Source: Mesorhizobium loti (lineage in GTDB: Bacteria; Pseudomonadota; Alphaproteobacteria; Rhizobiales; Rhizobiaceae). From it: 64,000 nt of DNA. This document shows, one piece after another, positions 26,715-37,245 of this stretch. The stretch is taken from positions 62,001 through 126,000 of the forward strand of contig NZ_LPWA01000013.1 in the NCBI RefSeq assembly GCF_001510895.1, read 5' to 3'. Below the pieces are notes generated by a model. That model ran no database searches, was not told where the DNA came from, and saw only the letters and a list, made by a program, of their open reading frames with translations. Numbering within the stretch: position 1 is the stretch's first letter; the number at the start of each line of letters is the position of its first letter. Both the position numbers and the translations under genes were made by a program.

Positions 26715-26831
26715 TGAGGGTGGTCTCCCGGGGACCTTGTGTTTGATTTGGCCTTGTTGCATCGGCATGCAAGCTGGTTTACCGGTTTTGCGGCCCAGCG
26801 CAAGTTGCGGGGATGTGATGGAGAATTGTTG

Positions 26832-27353
26832 TTGGGTGCGCTGAAATTCAAGTCGTTTCTTACGCCCCTGCCGGTGGGCGTAGCCTCTCTGCTGGTGGCG
26901 GTATCCGCGCTTTCGGCCTGCAATTCATCCAAGATGATCGGCGATCTCAGCCCGAGCGAGACGCTGACGCAAGGCTATGTCATCGACCAGGCGGCGGTCG
27001 ACTCGGTGCCGGTCGGCTCGAGCCGCGAGCAGGTGCTTCTGGCGCTGGGCACGCCGTCGACGACGGCGACCTTCGACAACGAGGCCTTTTACTACATATC
27101 GCAGACGCGCAAGCGCTATGTCGCTTTCGACAAGCCGCGGCTGGTCGACCAGCACGTGCTGGCGGTCTATTTCGGCGCCGACGGCCGCGTCACCCAGATC
27201 GCCAATTACGGCCTGAAAGACGGCAAGATCTTCGACTTCATCTCGCGGACGACGCCGACCGGCGGCAAGGACCAGAACTTCCTCAGCCAGATCATCAACG
27301 GCGCCAGCAAGCTGGCGCCCGGCATCCCGGGCGGCGGCGCGCCGGGCACCTGA
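26832..27353 (+). CDS. bamE: Outer-membrane assembly lipoprotein BamE (SmpA/OmlA)
   Basis: A 173-aa lipoprotein of the beta-barrel assembly machinery. The signal peptide ends in the lipobox LSAC (Cys about 30 residues in). The BamE fold follows: TQGYVIDQAAVDSVPVGSSR, VLLALGTPSTTATF and YVAFDKPRLVDQHVLAVYF. No ATG fits. Three TTG codons lie in tandem, and the third, at 26832, is spaced correctly from GGAGAA, giving MGALKFKSF. A terminator follows at 27440. Confidence 0.88.
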   Translation: MGALKFKSFLTPLPVGVASLLVAVSALSACNSSKMIGDLSPSETLTQGYVIDQAAVDSVPVGSSREQVLLALGTPSTTATFDNEAFYYISQTRKRYVAFDKPRLVDQHVLAVYFGADGRVTQIANYGLKDGKIFDFISRTTPTGGKDQNFLSQIINGASKLAPGIPGGGAPGT

Positions 27354-27439
27354 TCCGGTACCCGGGAACTCAGACGACGAAGACCCCCGAATCGCTCTGG
27401 CGGGCCTTTCGTTTCAACGACACCACTTGGTCGAAAATA

Positions 27440-27475
27440 AAACCCGCGGGATCGCTCCCGCGGGTTTCTGTTTTT
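27440..27475. terminator. Strong intrinsic terminator between bamE and hppA
   Basis: A perfect 12-bp stem (AAACCCGCGGGA and its complement) with a TCGC loop, followed by TTTCTGTTTTT. The minus-side flank is also T-rich (TTTATTTTCG), so it can stop both bamE and hppA transcripts. Confidence 0.92.
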
Positions 27476-27491
27476 GGAAAGAAGGCTTCGA

Positions 27492-29633
27492 TCAGCCGTG
27501 CGCGAGCACGGCAAGCAACAGCAACGCGACGATGTTGGTGATCTTGATCGCCGGGTTGACGGCCGGGCCGGCGGTGTCCTTGTAGGGATCGCCGACGGTG
27601 TCGCCGGTGACCGAGGCCTTGTGGGCCTCGGAGCCCTTCAGATGCTTGACGCCGCTCTTGTCGGTAAAGCCGTCCTCGAACGACTTCTTGGCGTTGTCCC
27701 AGGCGCCGCCGCCGGACGTCATCGAAATGGCGACGAAGAGGCCGTTCACGATGACGCCGAGCAGCGAGGCGCCGAGCGCCGCGAAGGCCGAGGCCTTCGA
27801 GCCAGAGATCAAGAACACGCCGAAATAGACGACGAGCGGCGCCAGCACCGGCAGCAGCGACGGGATGATCATCTCGCGGATCGCCGCCCTGGTGAGAAGG
27901 TCGACGGCGCGCGCATAGTTCGGCTTCGACGTGCCGGCCATGATGCCCTTGTCTTCGCGGAACTGCTTGCGCACCTCCTCGACGATCGAGCCGGCGGCGC
28001 GGCCAACAGCGGTCATGGCGATGCCGCCGAACAGATACGGGATCAGGCCACCGAAGATCAGGCCGGCGACGACATACGGATTGGAGAGATCGAAGGAGAC
28101 CTCGCCCATGCCCTGGAAGTAGGGATACTTGTCGCCATTGGCGGCAAAGAACTTCAGGTCGTTCGAGTAGGCCGCGAACAGCACCAGCGCGCCGAGGCCG
28201 GCGGAGCCGATGGCATAGCCCTTGGTCACCGCCTTGGTGGTGTTGCCGACCGCGTCCAGCGCGTCGGTGGAGTGGCGTACTTCCTTGGGTAGGCCCGACA
28301 TTTCAGCGATGCCGCCGGCATTGTCGGTGACCGGGCCGAAAGCGTCGAGCGCCACGATCATGCCGGCAAGGCCGAGCATGGTGGTAACGGCGATCGCCGT
28401 GCCGAAGAGGCCGCCGAGTTGATAGGTGGCGATGATGCCGCCGACGATGACGAGCGCCGGAAGCGCGGTCGATTCCAGCGAGACCGCGAGGCCCTGGATG
28501 ACGTTGGTGCCATGGCCGGTCACCGAAGCCTGGGCGATCGAATTCACCGGGCGCTTGTTGGTGCCGGTGTAGTATTCGGTGATCACTACGATGAGACCGG
28601 TCACCAAAAGGCCGATCAGGCCGCAGATGAACAGGTTCTTGCCGGTGATGGCGATGCCGCCGACATTGCCGATCTCGCCCCAGCCGAGCGTTACCGAGGT
28701 AGCGATGGCGAGGCCAACGATCGACAGCAGGCCGGTGACGATCAGGCCCTTGTAGAGCGCGCCCATGATCGAGCCGTTGGAGCCGAGCTTGACGAAGAAG
28801 GTGCCGACGATCGAGGTCAGGATGCAGGCGCCGCAGATGGCGAGCGGATAGAGCATCGCCGCACCGAGAACGGCAGTGCCGCCGAAGAAGATGGAGGCCA
28901 GAACCATGGTGGCGACGACGGTCACCGCATAGGTCTCGAACAGGTCGGCGGCCATGCCGGCGCAGTCACCGACATTGTCGCCGACATTGTCGGCGATGGT
29001 GGCTGGGTTGCGCGGATCGTCTTCAGGAATGCCGGCTTCGACCTTGCCGACGAGATCGCCGCCGACGTCGGCGCCCTTGGTGAAGATGCCGCCGCCGAGA
29101 CGGGCGAAGATCGAGATCAGCGACGCGCCGAAACCGAGCGAGACCAACGAGTCGATGACGACGCGGTCATTGGGCTGCAAGCCCATCGGGCCGGTCAGGA
29201 TGAAGTAGTAGATCGAGACGCCGAGGAGCGCCAGGCCCGCGACCAGCAGGCCGGTGATGGCGCCGGACTTGAAGGCGATGTCGAGGCCGGCGGCGAGGCT
29301 GTTCGACGCGGCCTGCGCGGTGCGGACATTGGCGCGCACCGAGACGTGCATGCCGATGAAGCCGGCAGTGCCCGAGAGCACGGCGCCGATCAGGAAGCCT
29401 ATCGCGGACGTGATGGACAGCAGCCACCAGGCGAGCAGAAGCACGACGATGCCGACGACGGCGATGGTGGTGTATTGGCGCGCCAGATAGGCCTGGGCGC
29501 CTTCGCGAATGGCGGCGGAGATTTCCTGCATGCGCTGGTTGCCCTGATCGGACGCGAGGACCGAACGTGTCGCCCAGATGGCGTAAAGGACAGAAAGCAA
29601 GCCGCAGGCGATGACGGCGGTAATGATGGTCAT
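27492..29633 (-). CDS. hppA: Membrane-bound proton-pumping pyrophosphatase
   Basis: A 713-aa integral membrane pyrophosphatase with about 16 helices that uses pyrophosphate hydrolysis to pump H+. The substrate-binding acidic motifs are present: [39 protein letters not shown] and a late [17 protein letters not shown]. In [18 protein letters not shown], the Lys and Thr at the diagnostic positions indicate the K+-independent class. I chose the ATG at 29633 ([11 protein letters not shown]). The longer open frame lacks support. Confidence 0.95.
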   Translation of the reverse strand: MTIITAVIACGLLSVLYAIWATRSVLASDQGNQRMQEISAAIREGAQAYLARQYTTIAVVGIVVLLLAWWLLSITSAIGFLIGAVLSGTAGFIGMHVSVRANVRTAQAASNSLAAGLDIAFKSGAITGLLVAGLALLGVSIYYFILTGPMGLQPNDRVVIDSLVSLGFGASLISIFARLGGGIFTKGADVGGDLVGKVEAGIPEDDPRNPATIADNVGDNVGDCAGMAADLFETYAVTVVATMVLASIFFGGTAVLGAAMLYPLAICGACILTSIVGTFFVKLGSNGSIMGALYKGLIVTGLLSIVGLAIATSVTLGWGEIGNVGGIAITGKNLFICGLIGLLVTGLIVVITEYYTGTNKRPVNSIAQASVTGHGTNVIQGLAVSLESTALPALVIVGGIIATYQLGGLFGTAIAVTTMLGLAGMIVALDAFGPVTDNAGGIAEMSGLPKEVRHSTDALDAVGNTTKAVTKGYAIGSAGLGALVLFAAYSNDLKFFAANGDKYPYFQGMGEVSFDLSNPYVVAGLIFGGLIPYLFGGIAMTAVGRAAGSIVEEVRKQFREDKGIMAGTSKPNYARAVDLLTRAAIREMIIPSLLPVLAPLVVYFGVFLISGSKASAFAALGASLLGVIVNGLFVAISMTSGGGAWDNAKKSFEDGFTDKSGVKHLKGSEAHKASVTGDTVGDPYKDTAGPAVNPAIKITNIVALLLLAVLAHG

Positions 29634-29862
29634 TGCCGGATTTTCCTCGATTGATGGCCCAAAAGAACCCCTCCCTGGGCCTTGGAACGGGGATGAATGC
29701 CGCGCACGGAATCCACCCCTTGGCTGCGGTGTATGCGAAACAGGGCTCGGAACGTCAAGATATTGTTCGGTTTTTGCCCGGCTTTCGCCCAAAAGACGAG
29801 AATTGCGATTCACCGGCGGGCACCGCCGTCCTTTTAGATCGATTGAAATGACGCGGCGTAAA

Positions 29863-30363
29863 TCAGCCCTTGCGCAAATCGCCGTCGGGCTGGATGACGA
29901 AAATGAGCACGGCAAGCATGGTCATATACAACATGAACGCCTTCTGCTGGCCGTTCCAGATGCTCGACTGCCACATGGCGAACCATTCGCCGCCCACGAC
30001 CATGAAGCCGAAATACCAGATCAGGAAGCCCATCGTGGCGGCAATGACGGCAAATTTCTTCGCGTCGTTGAAATCCTGCGCGCTCGCCTTGCGCGCCCGC
30101 CAAAGGCTCCAGGCGGCGACGAGATAGAGCAGGCAAGTCAGTGCCTCGCCGAGGATGATCAGCCAGTAGCCGGCCGTCCACAGCGCCGGGTTGGTGATCG
30201 AGCGGTACATCAGCGCGTTGCCTGGAAAGGTGGTATCCATGTTCAGCACATGCTGGACAAAGGCGAAGTTCGAGCCGTAGTCGGTGATGTTGCCGAAAGC
30301 GACCAGAAAGGCGAACGCCGCGAGACACCGACACATGACGATCTTGGAGAGACGCAAGGTCAT
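29863..30363 (-). CDS. DUF2165 family membrane protein
   Basis: A 166-aa inner-membrane protein with four helices: [58 protein letters not shown] and [48 protein letters not shown] and [10 protein letters not shown] are the conserved loops of DUF2165, a family with no known function. The neighbours, hppA and an unrelated small gene, give no hint. Confidence 0.88.
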   Translation of the reverse strand: MTLRLSKIVMCRCLAAFAFLVAFGNITDYGSNFAFVQHVLNMDTTFPGNALMYRSITNPALWTAGYWLIILGEALTCLLYLVAAWSLWRARKASAQDFNDAKKFAVIAATMGFLIWYFGFMVVGGEWFAMWQSSIWNGQQKAFMLYMTMLAVLIFVIQPDGDLRKG

Positions 30364-30442
30364 GGCAAGAACTCCTGCTGAAAGATCGGGGCATCGGGCA
30401 GATCAATCGCCGAGTCCCGAAGATCGCGCAACCGGGGGCTCA

Positions 30443-30670
30443 GTGTCGGTCACGCTGACGGCCAGCGCGAAACATTACGCCAGCAAGCAAGCCATCACGG
30501 GGTTGGTGGAAACGCTCGATCCAGGCAGCGATTGCGCGGTCGGTGATCTTGTTTCGCTGGAGACTGCCGGCGCCCGACACGACTTCGCCGTCATCCGTCG
30601 CCGGTGGGTCTGCAATGCGAACGGCGTGAAGCTCGAACTTACCCTTGACTACCCTGCCAGATCGATTTGA
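30443..30670 (+). CDS. Small hypothetical protein
   Basis: A 75-aa protein starting at GTG 30443, with a G-rich stretch (accgggggct) upstream. The sequence is protein-like: SVTLTASAKHYASKQAITGL, then CAVGDLVSLETAGARHDFAV and IRRRWVCNANGVKLELTLDY. The alternating pattern suggests a small beta barrel, somewhat like a PilZ domain, but the PilZ RxxxR/DxSxxG signature is absent. I do not recognise the family. It is convergent with the ABC permease gene, 18 bp from that gene's stop. Confidence 0.5.
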   Translation: MSVTLTASAKHYASKQAITGLVETLDPGSDCAVGDLVSLETAGARHDFAVIRRRWVCNANGVKLELTLDYPARSI

Positions 30671-30688
30671 CGCCGCGTTAGCCCGTTT

Positions 30689-31438
30689 CTACCCTGCCTC
30701 CCGCCCCATCCGCCGCGCGGCGTAGCTTTCGATCGCCGACAGGCCGTCATAGATCAGCACCGCAAGCGCCGCGACGATCAGGCCGCCCTGCAGGACAAAG
30801 GCAAGATTGTTCGAGATCAGGCCGGCGATGATCACCTCGCCCAGGGTCTTGGCGGCCACCGTCGAGCCGATGGTGGCGGTGGCAAGGCTGATGACCACGG
30901 ACAGCCGGATGCCGCCGAGGATCACGGGGGCGCTCAGCGGCAGTTCGACCTTCATCAGCCTTTGCCAGCCGGTCATGCCGGCGCCGCGCGCGGCTTCCAT
31001 GACATTGCCGGGCAGCGTGGTGAGCGCGGTCAGCGCGTTCTCGAAGATCGGCAGCAGCCCGTAGAGGAAGAGCGCGATCAGCGTCGGCTTCTCGCCGAAG
31101 CCGACCGCCGGCACGGCGAGCGCCAGCACCGCCACCGGCGGAAAGGTCTGGCCGATATTGACCAGGCTGCGCGACAACGGCAGGAACTCGGCGCCGGCGG
31201 GCCGGGTGACCAGGATGGCGAGCGCGACGGCGACAATCGTCGCGGCCACTGTGGCGACGAGCACGGTCCTCAGATGCAGCAATGTCAGCGTCAGCAGACT
31301 GCCCTGGTTGTAGATTGCCGGCGCGCCGTTCTCGGTCAGGGGCTTCAACAACGGCTCGAACAGGTCCGGGCTGGCGATGAAGACCACCAGCAGCACCAGA
31401 AGCGCCAGCCTCAACAGCGCGGGCAGCCAGGCCCTCAT
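30689..31438 (-). CDS. Glycine betaine-type ABC transporter permease (YehW-like)
   Basis: A 249-aa permease with about six helices and the binding-protein-dependent transport signature EAARGAGMTGWQRLMKVELP. It is the last gene of a four-gene operon whose order and gene lengths match E. coli yehZ-yehY-yehX-yehW, a low-affinity osmolyte (glycine betaine) importer. Its ATG overlaps the stop of the ATPase gene (ATGA). Substrate is inferred from the operon match. Confidence 0.87.
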   Translation of the reverse strand: MRAWLPALLRLALLVLLVVFIASPDLFEPLLKPLTENGAPAIYNQGSLLTLTLLHLRTVLVATVAATIVAVALAILVTRPAGAEFLPLSRSLVNIGQTFPPVAVLALAVPAVGFGEKPTLIALFLYGLLPIFENALTALTTLPGNVMEAARGAGMTGWQRLMKVELPLSAPVILGGIRLSVVISLATATIGSTVAAKTLGEVIIAGLISNNLAFVLQGGLIVAALAVLIYDGLSAIESYAARRMGREAG

Positions 31439-32369
31439 GCAGGCCTCGCGCGTTTCACCAGCCCTTCCACGGTGACGCGCCCGAGCGGCTTGCCGTCGGC
31501 GCCCTTCACCGGCAGCGCCGGGCGGCCCGACCACAAAAGCTCGGCCAATGCGTCGCGCTGGCTGGCATCGCCGGGGATCGCCTCGCCTTCGGCGCCGCCG
31601 GGCTCCACCGCATCGCGCACGCGGCCGAGCGACAGCAGCCGGAACGGCCGCTCGCTGGAGCCGACCAGGGTTTCGACAAAACCATTTGCGGGCCTCGCCA
31701 GGATCTCCGCCGGCTTGGCGTATTGCAGCACCTTGCCGGCATCCATGACGGCGATCTTGTCGCCCATATGCACCGCCTCCTCCATGTCGTGGGTGACGAG
31801 GATGACGGTGGTGCCGAAACGCTTCTGGATCGCCAGCAGATCCTCTTGCGCCTTGGTGCGTATGATCGGGTCGAGCGCGCCGAAGGGCTCGTCCATCAGA
31901 AGCACATTGGGTTCCGCGGCGAGCGCGCGCGCGACGCCGACACGCTGCTGCTGGCCGCCGGAGAGTTCATGCGGATAGCGCGGGCCATAGGCCTGCGGGT
32001 CGAGCTGGTAGAGCGTCATCAGTTCTTCGACGCGAGCTTGATGCGGTCCTTGTCCCAGCCGAGCAGCAGCGGCACGGTGGCGATGTTCTGCGCCACGGTG
32101 CGATGCGGGAACAGGCCATGGCCCTGGATGGCGTAGCCGATGCTGCGACGCAGCTGATATCCTGGCAGCGAGCGATTGTCGGCGCCGTCGAGCTTGATCA
32201 CTCCGGCAGTCGGCTCGACCAGCCGGTTGATCATCCGGAGCAGCGTCGTCTTGCCGGAGCCGGAAGTGCCGACAATGACGCAAACAGTGCGCGGTTCGAT
32301 GACCATCGAGACATCGTCGACGACGGCCGTCCCGTTATAGCGCTTGGTGATGCCTTCAATCTCGATCAT
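31435..32369 (-). pseudogene. Glycine betaine-type ABC transporter ATPase (YehX-like), frameshifted
   Basis: An ATPase subunit with an N-terminal frame carrying Walker A in GTSGSGKTTLL and the Q-loop GYAIQGHGLFPH. The frame ends in LGWDKDRIKLASKN. A second frame carries RVEELMTLYQLD, the signature LSGGQQQRVGVARAL, Walker B VLLMDEPFGALDP, the H-loop VTHD and a C-terminal CBS-like tail. Restoring one base near 32033-32037 joins them into about 311 residues, normal for YehX. All motifs are intact on both sides. The start overlaps the upstream permease stop (ATGA). Confidence 0.88.
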
Positions 32370-33528
32370 GCGGGGTCCGCCCTGCGCGTGGTAGAGGTCA
32401 TTTCGATGACTGCGTCGAGGATGATGGCCGCAGCAAAGGCAAGCGCCACGGTGGGTACGGCGCCGAGCAGCACAAGGTCCATCGCCGTCTGGCCGATGCC
32501 CTGGAAGACGAACACGCCGAAACCGCCGCCGCCGATCAGCGCCGCGATCGTGGCCAGTCCGATGTTCTGCACCAGCACGATGCGGATGCCGGTGAGGATC
32601 ACCGGAAAGGCGAGTGGGAACTCGACGTCGAACAGGCGCTGGCGATCGGTCATGCCCATGCCTCGCGCGGCATCGTTGGCAGCGCGCGGCACGCCGGCAA
32701 GCCCGACCACGGTGTTCGCCACGACAGGCAGCAGCGAATAGAGAAACAGCGCGACGAAGGCCGGCGCGGTGCCGATGCCCCTGATGCCGATCGCGGCCGC
32801 GCCCGGCACATGCGCGGCAACCCAGCCGAGCGGCGCGATCAGCAGGCCGAACAGCGCGATCGACGGAATGGTCTGGATGATGTTGAGCACGTTCAGCACC
32901 CCTGCCCGCAGGTTCTCGACACGGTGGCAGAGGATGCCAAGCGGAGCTCCGGCGACCACCGCTGCCGCCAGCGAGCCGAGCGCCAGCGTGACGTGCTTGG
33001 AGCCTTCGGCCCAGAAACTATCGGCGCGGCTGGCATATTCCTTGAGAATGGAAAGGCTGTCCCAGCTTCCCGAGACCAGTAGCGCGCCGATCGCGAGTGC
33101 GGCGACAATGAGGACGCGACGCGCGCCCATGGCGAGAGGTTCAGCCTGGTCAGCACATCGGCCAAAAGCAAGGTGAAGGCAAAGATCAGCAGCCAGAAGC
33201 CCGAGGCCGGCGCGACGCGGGCAAAGGTATTGCCGGCAGGCGTCAGGAAACCGCCGGCGGTGCCGATCAGGATCGCGAGCGCAATCAGCGCAACCACGCT
33301 GGTGACGAGCCTCAGGATCAGCGGCGTCCGCAGCAGCGCGACGATGCCGCCGACGATGACTATTGCCAGAAGCAGCGGGCCGAGCGTTGACGGCAGCGCC
33401 TCGAGGATCGAGCGCGCCTGCCCCGGCACGATGCGGTTGGCGCGGAACGTGGCGAAGGGTGCCGCGAAGGTCGCATAGGCGACGATCGCGGCGATGACCA
33501 CGCCGAGTTTGTCGAAGCGCAAGGTCAT
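32366..33528 (-). pseudogene. Glycine betaine-type ABC transporter permease (YehY-like), frameshifted
   Basis: A large permease (about 387 residues once repaired; YehY of E. coli is of the same size). The N-terminal frame holds the extra helices (VVIAAIVAYATFAAPFATF to FAFTLLLADVLTRLNLSP). The second frame, from MGARRVLIVAALAIGALL, carries the transport domain with AARGMGMTDRQRLFDVEFPL. One base is missing at about 33130, where CCC appears to have become CC on the coding strand. It is part of the yehZYXW-type operon. Confidence 0.87.
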
Positions 33529-33587
33529 CGGCTGCCCGCGCGGTAGCAATTTTGAGGCTCGAACTCAGAGAGGTCACGCTCCGTCGC

Positions 33588-33742
33588 GCCCCCCTCTGTC
33601 CTGCCGGACATCTCCCCCACAAGGGGGGAGATTGGCAGCTTCGTCGCTGGCGCTCTCCTTGCCACGCCGGAGATTGGCGAAAGCAACGCGACATCCGATC
33701 TCCCCCCTTGTGGGGGAGATGTCCGGCAGGACAGAGGGGGGC
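33588..33742. repeat. 45-bp perfect inverted repeat (RIME-like)
   Basis: Arms at 33588-33632 and 33698-33742 are exact reverse complements over 45 bp (they include CTGTCCTGCCGGACATCTCC), separated by 65 bp. It lies between the yehZ-like and yehY-like genes, inside the operon. It could fold into a long hairpin in the mRNA and reduce expression of the genes behind it relative to the binding protein (inference). It shares word blocks with the repeat at 1097-1230. Confidence 0.88.
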
Positions 33743-33781
33743 GCCTCGCACCGGCGTCACGCTTTTTCGACGAGCTTGCGG

Positions 33782-34693
33782 TTACTTCAAAAACCCGTTC
33801 GTCTTCAAAAATTCCTCGGCCACCGCCTTCGCGGGCTCGCCACCCAATTGCACGCGGCCGTTGAGCTGCTGCAGCGTGACGAGGTCGAGCTTGGCGAAGA
33901 CCGGCTTCAGCAGCGACTCGATTTCCGGATGTTCCTTCAGGATCTGCTCGCGGATGATCGGCGCCGGCTGGTAGACGGGCTGCACGGCCTTGTCGTCCTG
34001 GAGCACAACGAGGCCCGAGGGCTGGATGCCGCCGTCGGTGCCGTAGACCATGGCGGCGTTGGCGCCATTGGTCTGGTTGGCGGCCGCGGCGATGGTCGCG
34101 GCAGTGTCGCCGCCCGAGAGGGTGATCAACTGGTCCGGCTTCAGCTTGAAGCCGTAAGTGGTCTGGAAGGCCGGCAGGGCCGCAGCCGAATTGACGAATT
34201 CGGCCGAGGCGGCGAGCACCACCTTGCCCCCGCCCGAAACATACTTGCCGAAGTCCGATAGGGTGGCGAGCTTGTTCTCGTCGGCCACTTCCTTGCGCAG
34301 CGCGATCGCCCAGGTGTTATTGGCCGGCGACGGCGACAGCCAGACGATCTTGTTGGCATCATAGTCGAGCTTCTTGGCGGTCTCGTAGGCCTTGGCGGCA
34401 TCCTTCCACACCGGATCGTCCGCCTTCTGGAAGAAGAAGGCGGCGTTGCCGGTATATTCGGGATAAATGTCGATCTCGCCGGCGGTGATCGCCTTGCGCA
34501 CCACAGGTGTGGCGCCCAGCTGGATGCGGTCGGTGGTCTTGATGTTGTTGGCGTTCAAGACCAGCTGGATGATGTTGCCGAGCACACCACCCTCGGTGTC
34601 GATCTTCGAAGAGACCACCACCTGGGCCTGCGCCGAGGCTGCGGTGATGCCGAGTGCGATCGCCGCTACGGCGAGCTTTCCGATTGAAAACAT
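33782..34693 (-). CDS. Glycine betaine-type ABC substrate-binding protein (YehZ/OsmF-like)
   Basis: A 303-aa periplasmic binding protein with signal peptide MFSIGKLAVAAIALGITAAS (cleavage after AQA, about residue 23). The OpuAC-type fold is visible in VVVSSKIDTEGGVLGNIIQ, the EIDIYPEYTGNAAFFF ligand-loop segment and AAMVYGTDGGIQPSGLVVLQ. First gene of the yehZYXW-type operon; the 45-bp inverted repeat sits between it and the permease gene. The predicted ligand is a quaternary ammonium osmolyte, from family resemblance only. Confidence 0.88.
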   Translation of the reverse strand: MFSIGKLAVAAIALGITAASAQAQVVVSSKIDTEGGVLGNIIQLVLNANNIKTTDRIQLGATPVVRKAITAGEIDIYPEYTGNAAFFFQKADDPVWKDAAKAYETAKKLDYDANKIVWLSPSPANNTWAIALRKEVADENKLATLSDFGKYVSGGGKVVLAASAEFVNSAAALPAFQTTYGFKLKPDQLITLSGGDTAATIAAAANQTNGANAAMVYGTDGGIQPSGLVVLQDDKAVQPVYQPAPIIREQILKEHPEIESLLKPVFAKLDLVTLQQLNGRVQLGGEPAKAVAEEFLKTNGFLK

Positions 34694-34901
34694 TGTGAAA
34701 ATCCCTTGCTATGAACCGATGGATCGGTGGCCGCATATGAGCATGGCTTTAACGCGCCGTCGGGGTACACGGTTTCATAACTAGCGAGACACACGCAATA
34801 ATTTTGTTCGCAACCGTCGCCCGCAACATCCGGCTGGCGGTCAGTGATCGCGCGTTCGATAATGCCCTGGGGCGCCGGGCGAAACACATGGAGAGCGTGT
34901 C

Positions 34902-35474
34902 ATGGCCAAACACAAAGTCGGCTACCTCATCGGCAGTCTTGCCAAAGGGTCCATCAACCGCAAGCTTGCGAAGGCGCTTGTTCGGTTGGCGCCTCCGGAA
35001 CTTGAAATGACGGAGATCTCATTTAAGGACCTGCCACTCTACAGTTACGACTACGACGCCGATTTTCCGCCAGTCGCCCTGGAATTCAAGAAGGCCATCG
35101 CATCCGTCCAGGCAGTGCTTTTCGTCACGCCTGAGTACAACCGCTCGATCCCGGGCGGCCTGAAGAATGCAATCGACTGGGCCAGCCGCCCCTATGGCAA
35201 GAATTCATTTTCCCGCAAACCGTCCGCGGTCATCGGAACATCGCCGGGCGCGATCGGAACCGCCGTCGCCCAGCAGAGCCTGCGCAGCGTCCTCAGCTTC
35301 TGCAACTCACCCCAGATGAACGCTCCCGAAGCCTACATCCAGTTTACTTCGGGATTGATCACCGACGACGGCGAAGTCACGGTAGAATCGACCGAAACTT
35401 TCCTGCGCAACTACATGGACGAGTTCCACATGTTCATAGCGCGGGTCCTGCAGGTTCTCCCGCCGAACGCGTAA
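34902..35474 (+). CDS. NADPH-dependent FMN reductase family protein
   Basis: A 190-aa flavodoxin-like reductase. VGYLIGSLAKGSINRKLA is the phosphate-binding loop for FMN, and VTPEYNRSIPGGLKNAIDW is the family signature; KPSAVIGTSPGAIGTA is the third loop. It is likely cytoplasmic, reducing FMN, quinones or azo and chromate compounds; members are promiscuous. GGAGAG lies seven bases before the ATG at 34902. It is divergent from yehZ and convergent with the MFS gene. Confidence 0.9.
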   Translation: MAKHKVGYLIGSLAKGSINRKLAKALVRLAPPELEMTEISFKDLPLYSYDYDADFPPVALEFKKAIASVQAVLFVTPEYNRSIPGGLKNAIDWASRPYGKNSFSRKPSAVIGTSPGAIGTAVAQQSLRSVLSFCNSPQMNAPEAYIQFTSGLITDDGEVTVESTETFLRNYMDEFHMFIARVLQVLPPNA

Positions 35475-35536
35475 CCCAGGCGCTTTTTTCGGCCGGGCTG
35501 CCTGAACGAATGCGGAAGCCGTCCGTCCGGGCGGCT

Positions 35537-36754
35537 TCAGGCTTTGGTCACGTCGATAATCTTCAACGTGCCGAGCGCGACAAAACACAACGCGATGACC
35601 GGGAACACCAGCCAGTTCAGCATGGTCCAGCCCCAGGCGTTGTAAACCACGCCCGACGACAGGGAGGCTAAAGCGACGGAGCCGAAGAGGACGAAGTCGT
35701 GGAAGCCCTGCACCTTGCCTTTTTCGGAGGGCCGGTAGCTGGCGGCGACCATGGCGGTGGCGCCGATGAAGCTGAAATTCCAGCCGAGGCCGAGCAGGAT
35801 CAGCGCGCTCCAGAACTGCCATAGCGCTAGGCCGGAAAGCGCCACCACCGCACAGCCGATGAGCAGAACCAACCCGATGGCCACGATGCGCTCGGCACCG
35901 AAGCGGTGGATCAGCGACCCGGTGAAGAAGCTCGGCCCGAACATCGCCATGACATGCCAGGAAATGCCGAGCGTGGCATCGTCGGTCGAGAGCCCGCAAC
36001 CGACCATGGCGAGCGGCGCGCCGGTCATGACGAAGCTCATCAGCGCGTAGCTGCCGACGGCGCAGAAAAGCGCCGCGACGAAGCGCGGCTGGGTGGCGAT
36101 CTCGACCAGCGGACGGGCGTCGCTCGCGGTGGTTTGCGCGGCGCTGCCTGCCCGCCTGGACATGTGCAGGAAGGAAAGGATGACGGCGCCGACTGCAGCG
36201 AGGATCAGGATCGAGGCGAAGGATCCGGCAAACATCACCGGCGCCAGAAGCTCACGCGTGTAGATGACGATCTGCGGCCCGAGGATTGCAGTGACGATGC
36301 CGCCCGCCAGCACGAAGGAAATGGCGCGCGCCTTGAATTCCGGCGGCGCGTTGTCGGCGGCGGCGAAGCGGAACTGCTGAACGAAGGCGCCGCCAACACC
36401 GATCACGCCGAGACCGAAGGCAAACAGCCAGAAGCCAGCCTGATAGAGCGCCAGCGTCGCGATCAGCCCGCCAAGCGCGGTGATGACGGTGCCGGTCATG
36501 AAGCCGCCGCGATGGCCAAGCCGGCGGATGATGGCGGCCGCCGGCAGCGCGCCGAGCGCCACGCCGAGGTTGAAGCCGGTGACCGGCGCCGTCGCCAGCG
36601 ATTTGTCGGGGCCAAGCAGATATTGTCCGGCGAGCGCGCCGAGCGAGATCGCGATCGGCGCGGCGGAGCCGACGATCGCCTGCGCGGCGGCAAGCAGCAA
36701 CGCCGTGCGGCGTCCTTCCCTGCCGGCGCCAGCGACGACTGCCGTGGCGGTCAC
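35537..36754 (-). CDS. MFS transporter
   Basis: A 405-aa major facilitator with twelve predicted helices. [20 protein letters not shown] is the loop 2-3 motif A region, and a second copy-like segment, [19 protein letters not shown], follows in the C-terminal half. The start is GTG 36754, overlapping the nusB stop by four bases (GTGA), so it is translationally coupled to nusB. The substrate is unknown. A hairpin (GAAGCCG/CGGCTTC) overlaps its 3' end. Confidence 0.87.
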   Translation of the reverse strand: MTATAVVAGAGREGRRTALLLAAAQAIVGSAAPIAISLGALAGQYLLGPDKSLATAPVTGFNLGVALGALPAAAIIRRLGHRGGFMTGTVITALGGLIATLALYQAGFWLFAFGLGVIGVGGAFVQQFRFAAADNAPPEFKARAISFVLAGGIVTAILGPQIVIYTRELLAPVMFAGSFASILILAAVGAVILSFLHMSRRAGSAAQTTASDARPLVEIATQPRFVAALFCAVGSYALMSFVMTGAPLAMVGCGLSTDDATLGISWHVMAMFGPSFFTGSLIHRFGAERIVAIGLVLLIGCAVVALSGLALWQFWSALILLGLGWNFSFIGATAMVAASYRPSEKGKVQGFHDFVLFGSVALASLSSGVVYNAWGWTMLNWLVFPVIALCFVALGTLKIIDVTKA

Positions 36755-37245
36755 GACGCGTCCTTGCCGCGTCCCTCGCCGCGCACCCGGCGCGACACGC
36801 GATCGAGCACGGCGTTGACCAGCTTCGGCTCGTCTTCCTCGTAGAAAGCCTTGGCGATGTCGACATATTCCGAGACGATCACGGCCACCGGCACGTCCTC
36901 GCGCTTCATCAACTCATAGACGCCGGCGCGCAGGATGGCGCGCAGCGTCGAATCCAGCCGCGACAGCGGCCAGTCCTCGGTCAGCGCCTGGCGGATGACC
37001 GGGTCGATGGTCTTCTGGTTCTCGACGACGCCGGTCAGGATGGCGCGGAACCATTGCGCGTCGGCCTCGCGATAGAGCGCGCCGTCGACTTCCTTGCCAA
37101 GGCGGAAGGCCTCGTATTCGGCGGTGATCTCGAAAACGCCGCTGCCGGCGACATCCATCTGGTAGAGCGCCTGGACGGCGGCAAGACGGGCGGCACCGCG
37201 CTTGTTGGCGTGGCGCACCGCACCGGTCTGGGCAGGCTCGCTCAC
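36751..37245 (-). CDS. nusB: Transcription antitermination factor NusB
   Basis: A 164-aa all-helical RNA-binding protein of rRNA antitermination. [17 protein letters not shown] at the N-terminus, [19 protein letters not shown] and [20 protein letters not shown] are the family helices. Start GTG 37245 overlaps the ribH stop (GTGA). ribH-nusB is a conserved order in alphaproteobacteria. Confidence 0.95.
   Translation of the reverse strand: MSEPAQTGAVRHANKRGAARLAAVQALYQMDVAGSGVFEITAEYEAFRLGKEVDGALYREADAQWFRAILTGVVENQKTIDPVIRQALTEDWPLSRLDSTLRAILRAGVYELMKREDVPVAVIVSEYVDIAKAFYEEDEPKLVNAVLDRVSRRVRGEGRGKDAS

Noticed and set aside
28419..29654. Plus-strand open frame of 411 codons
   Set aside because: Antisense shadow of hppA; composition (Asp/Arg/Gly runs) and lack of motifs are typical of high-GC antisense frames.
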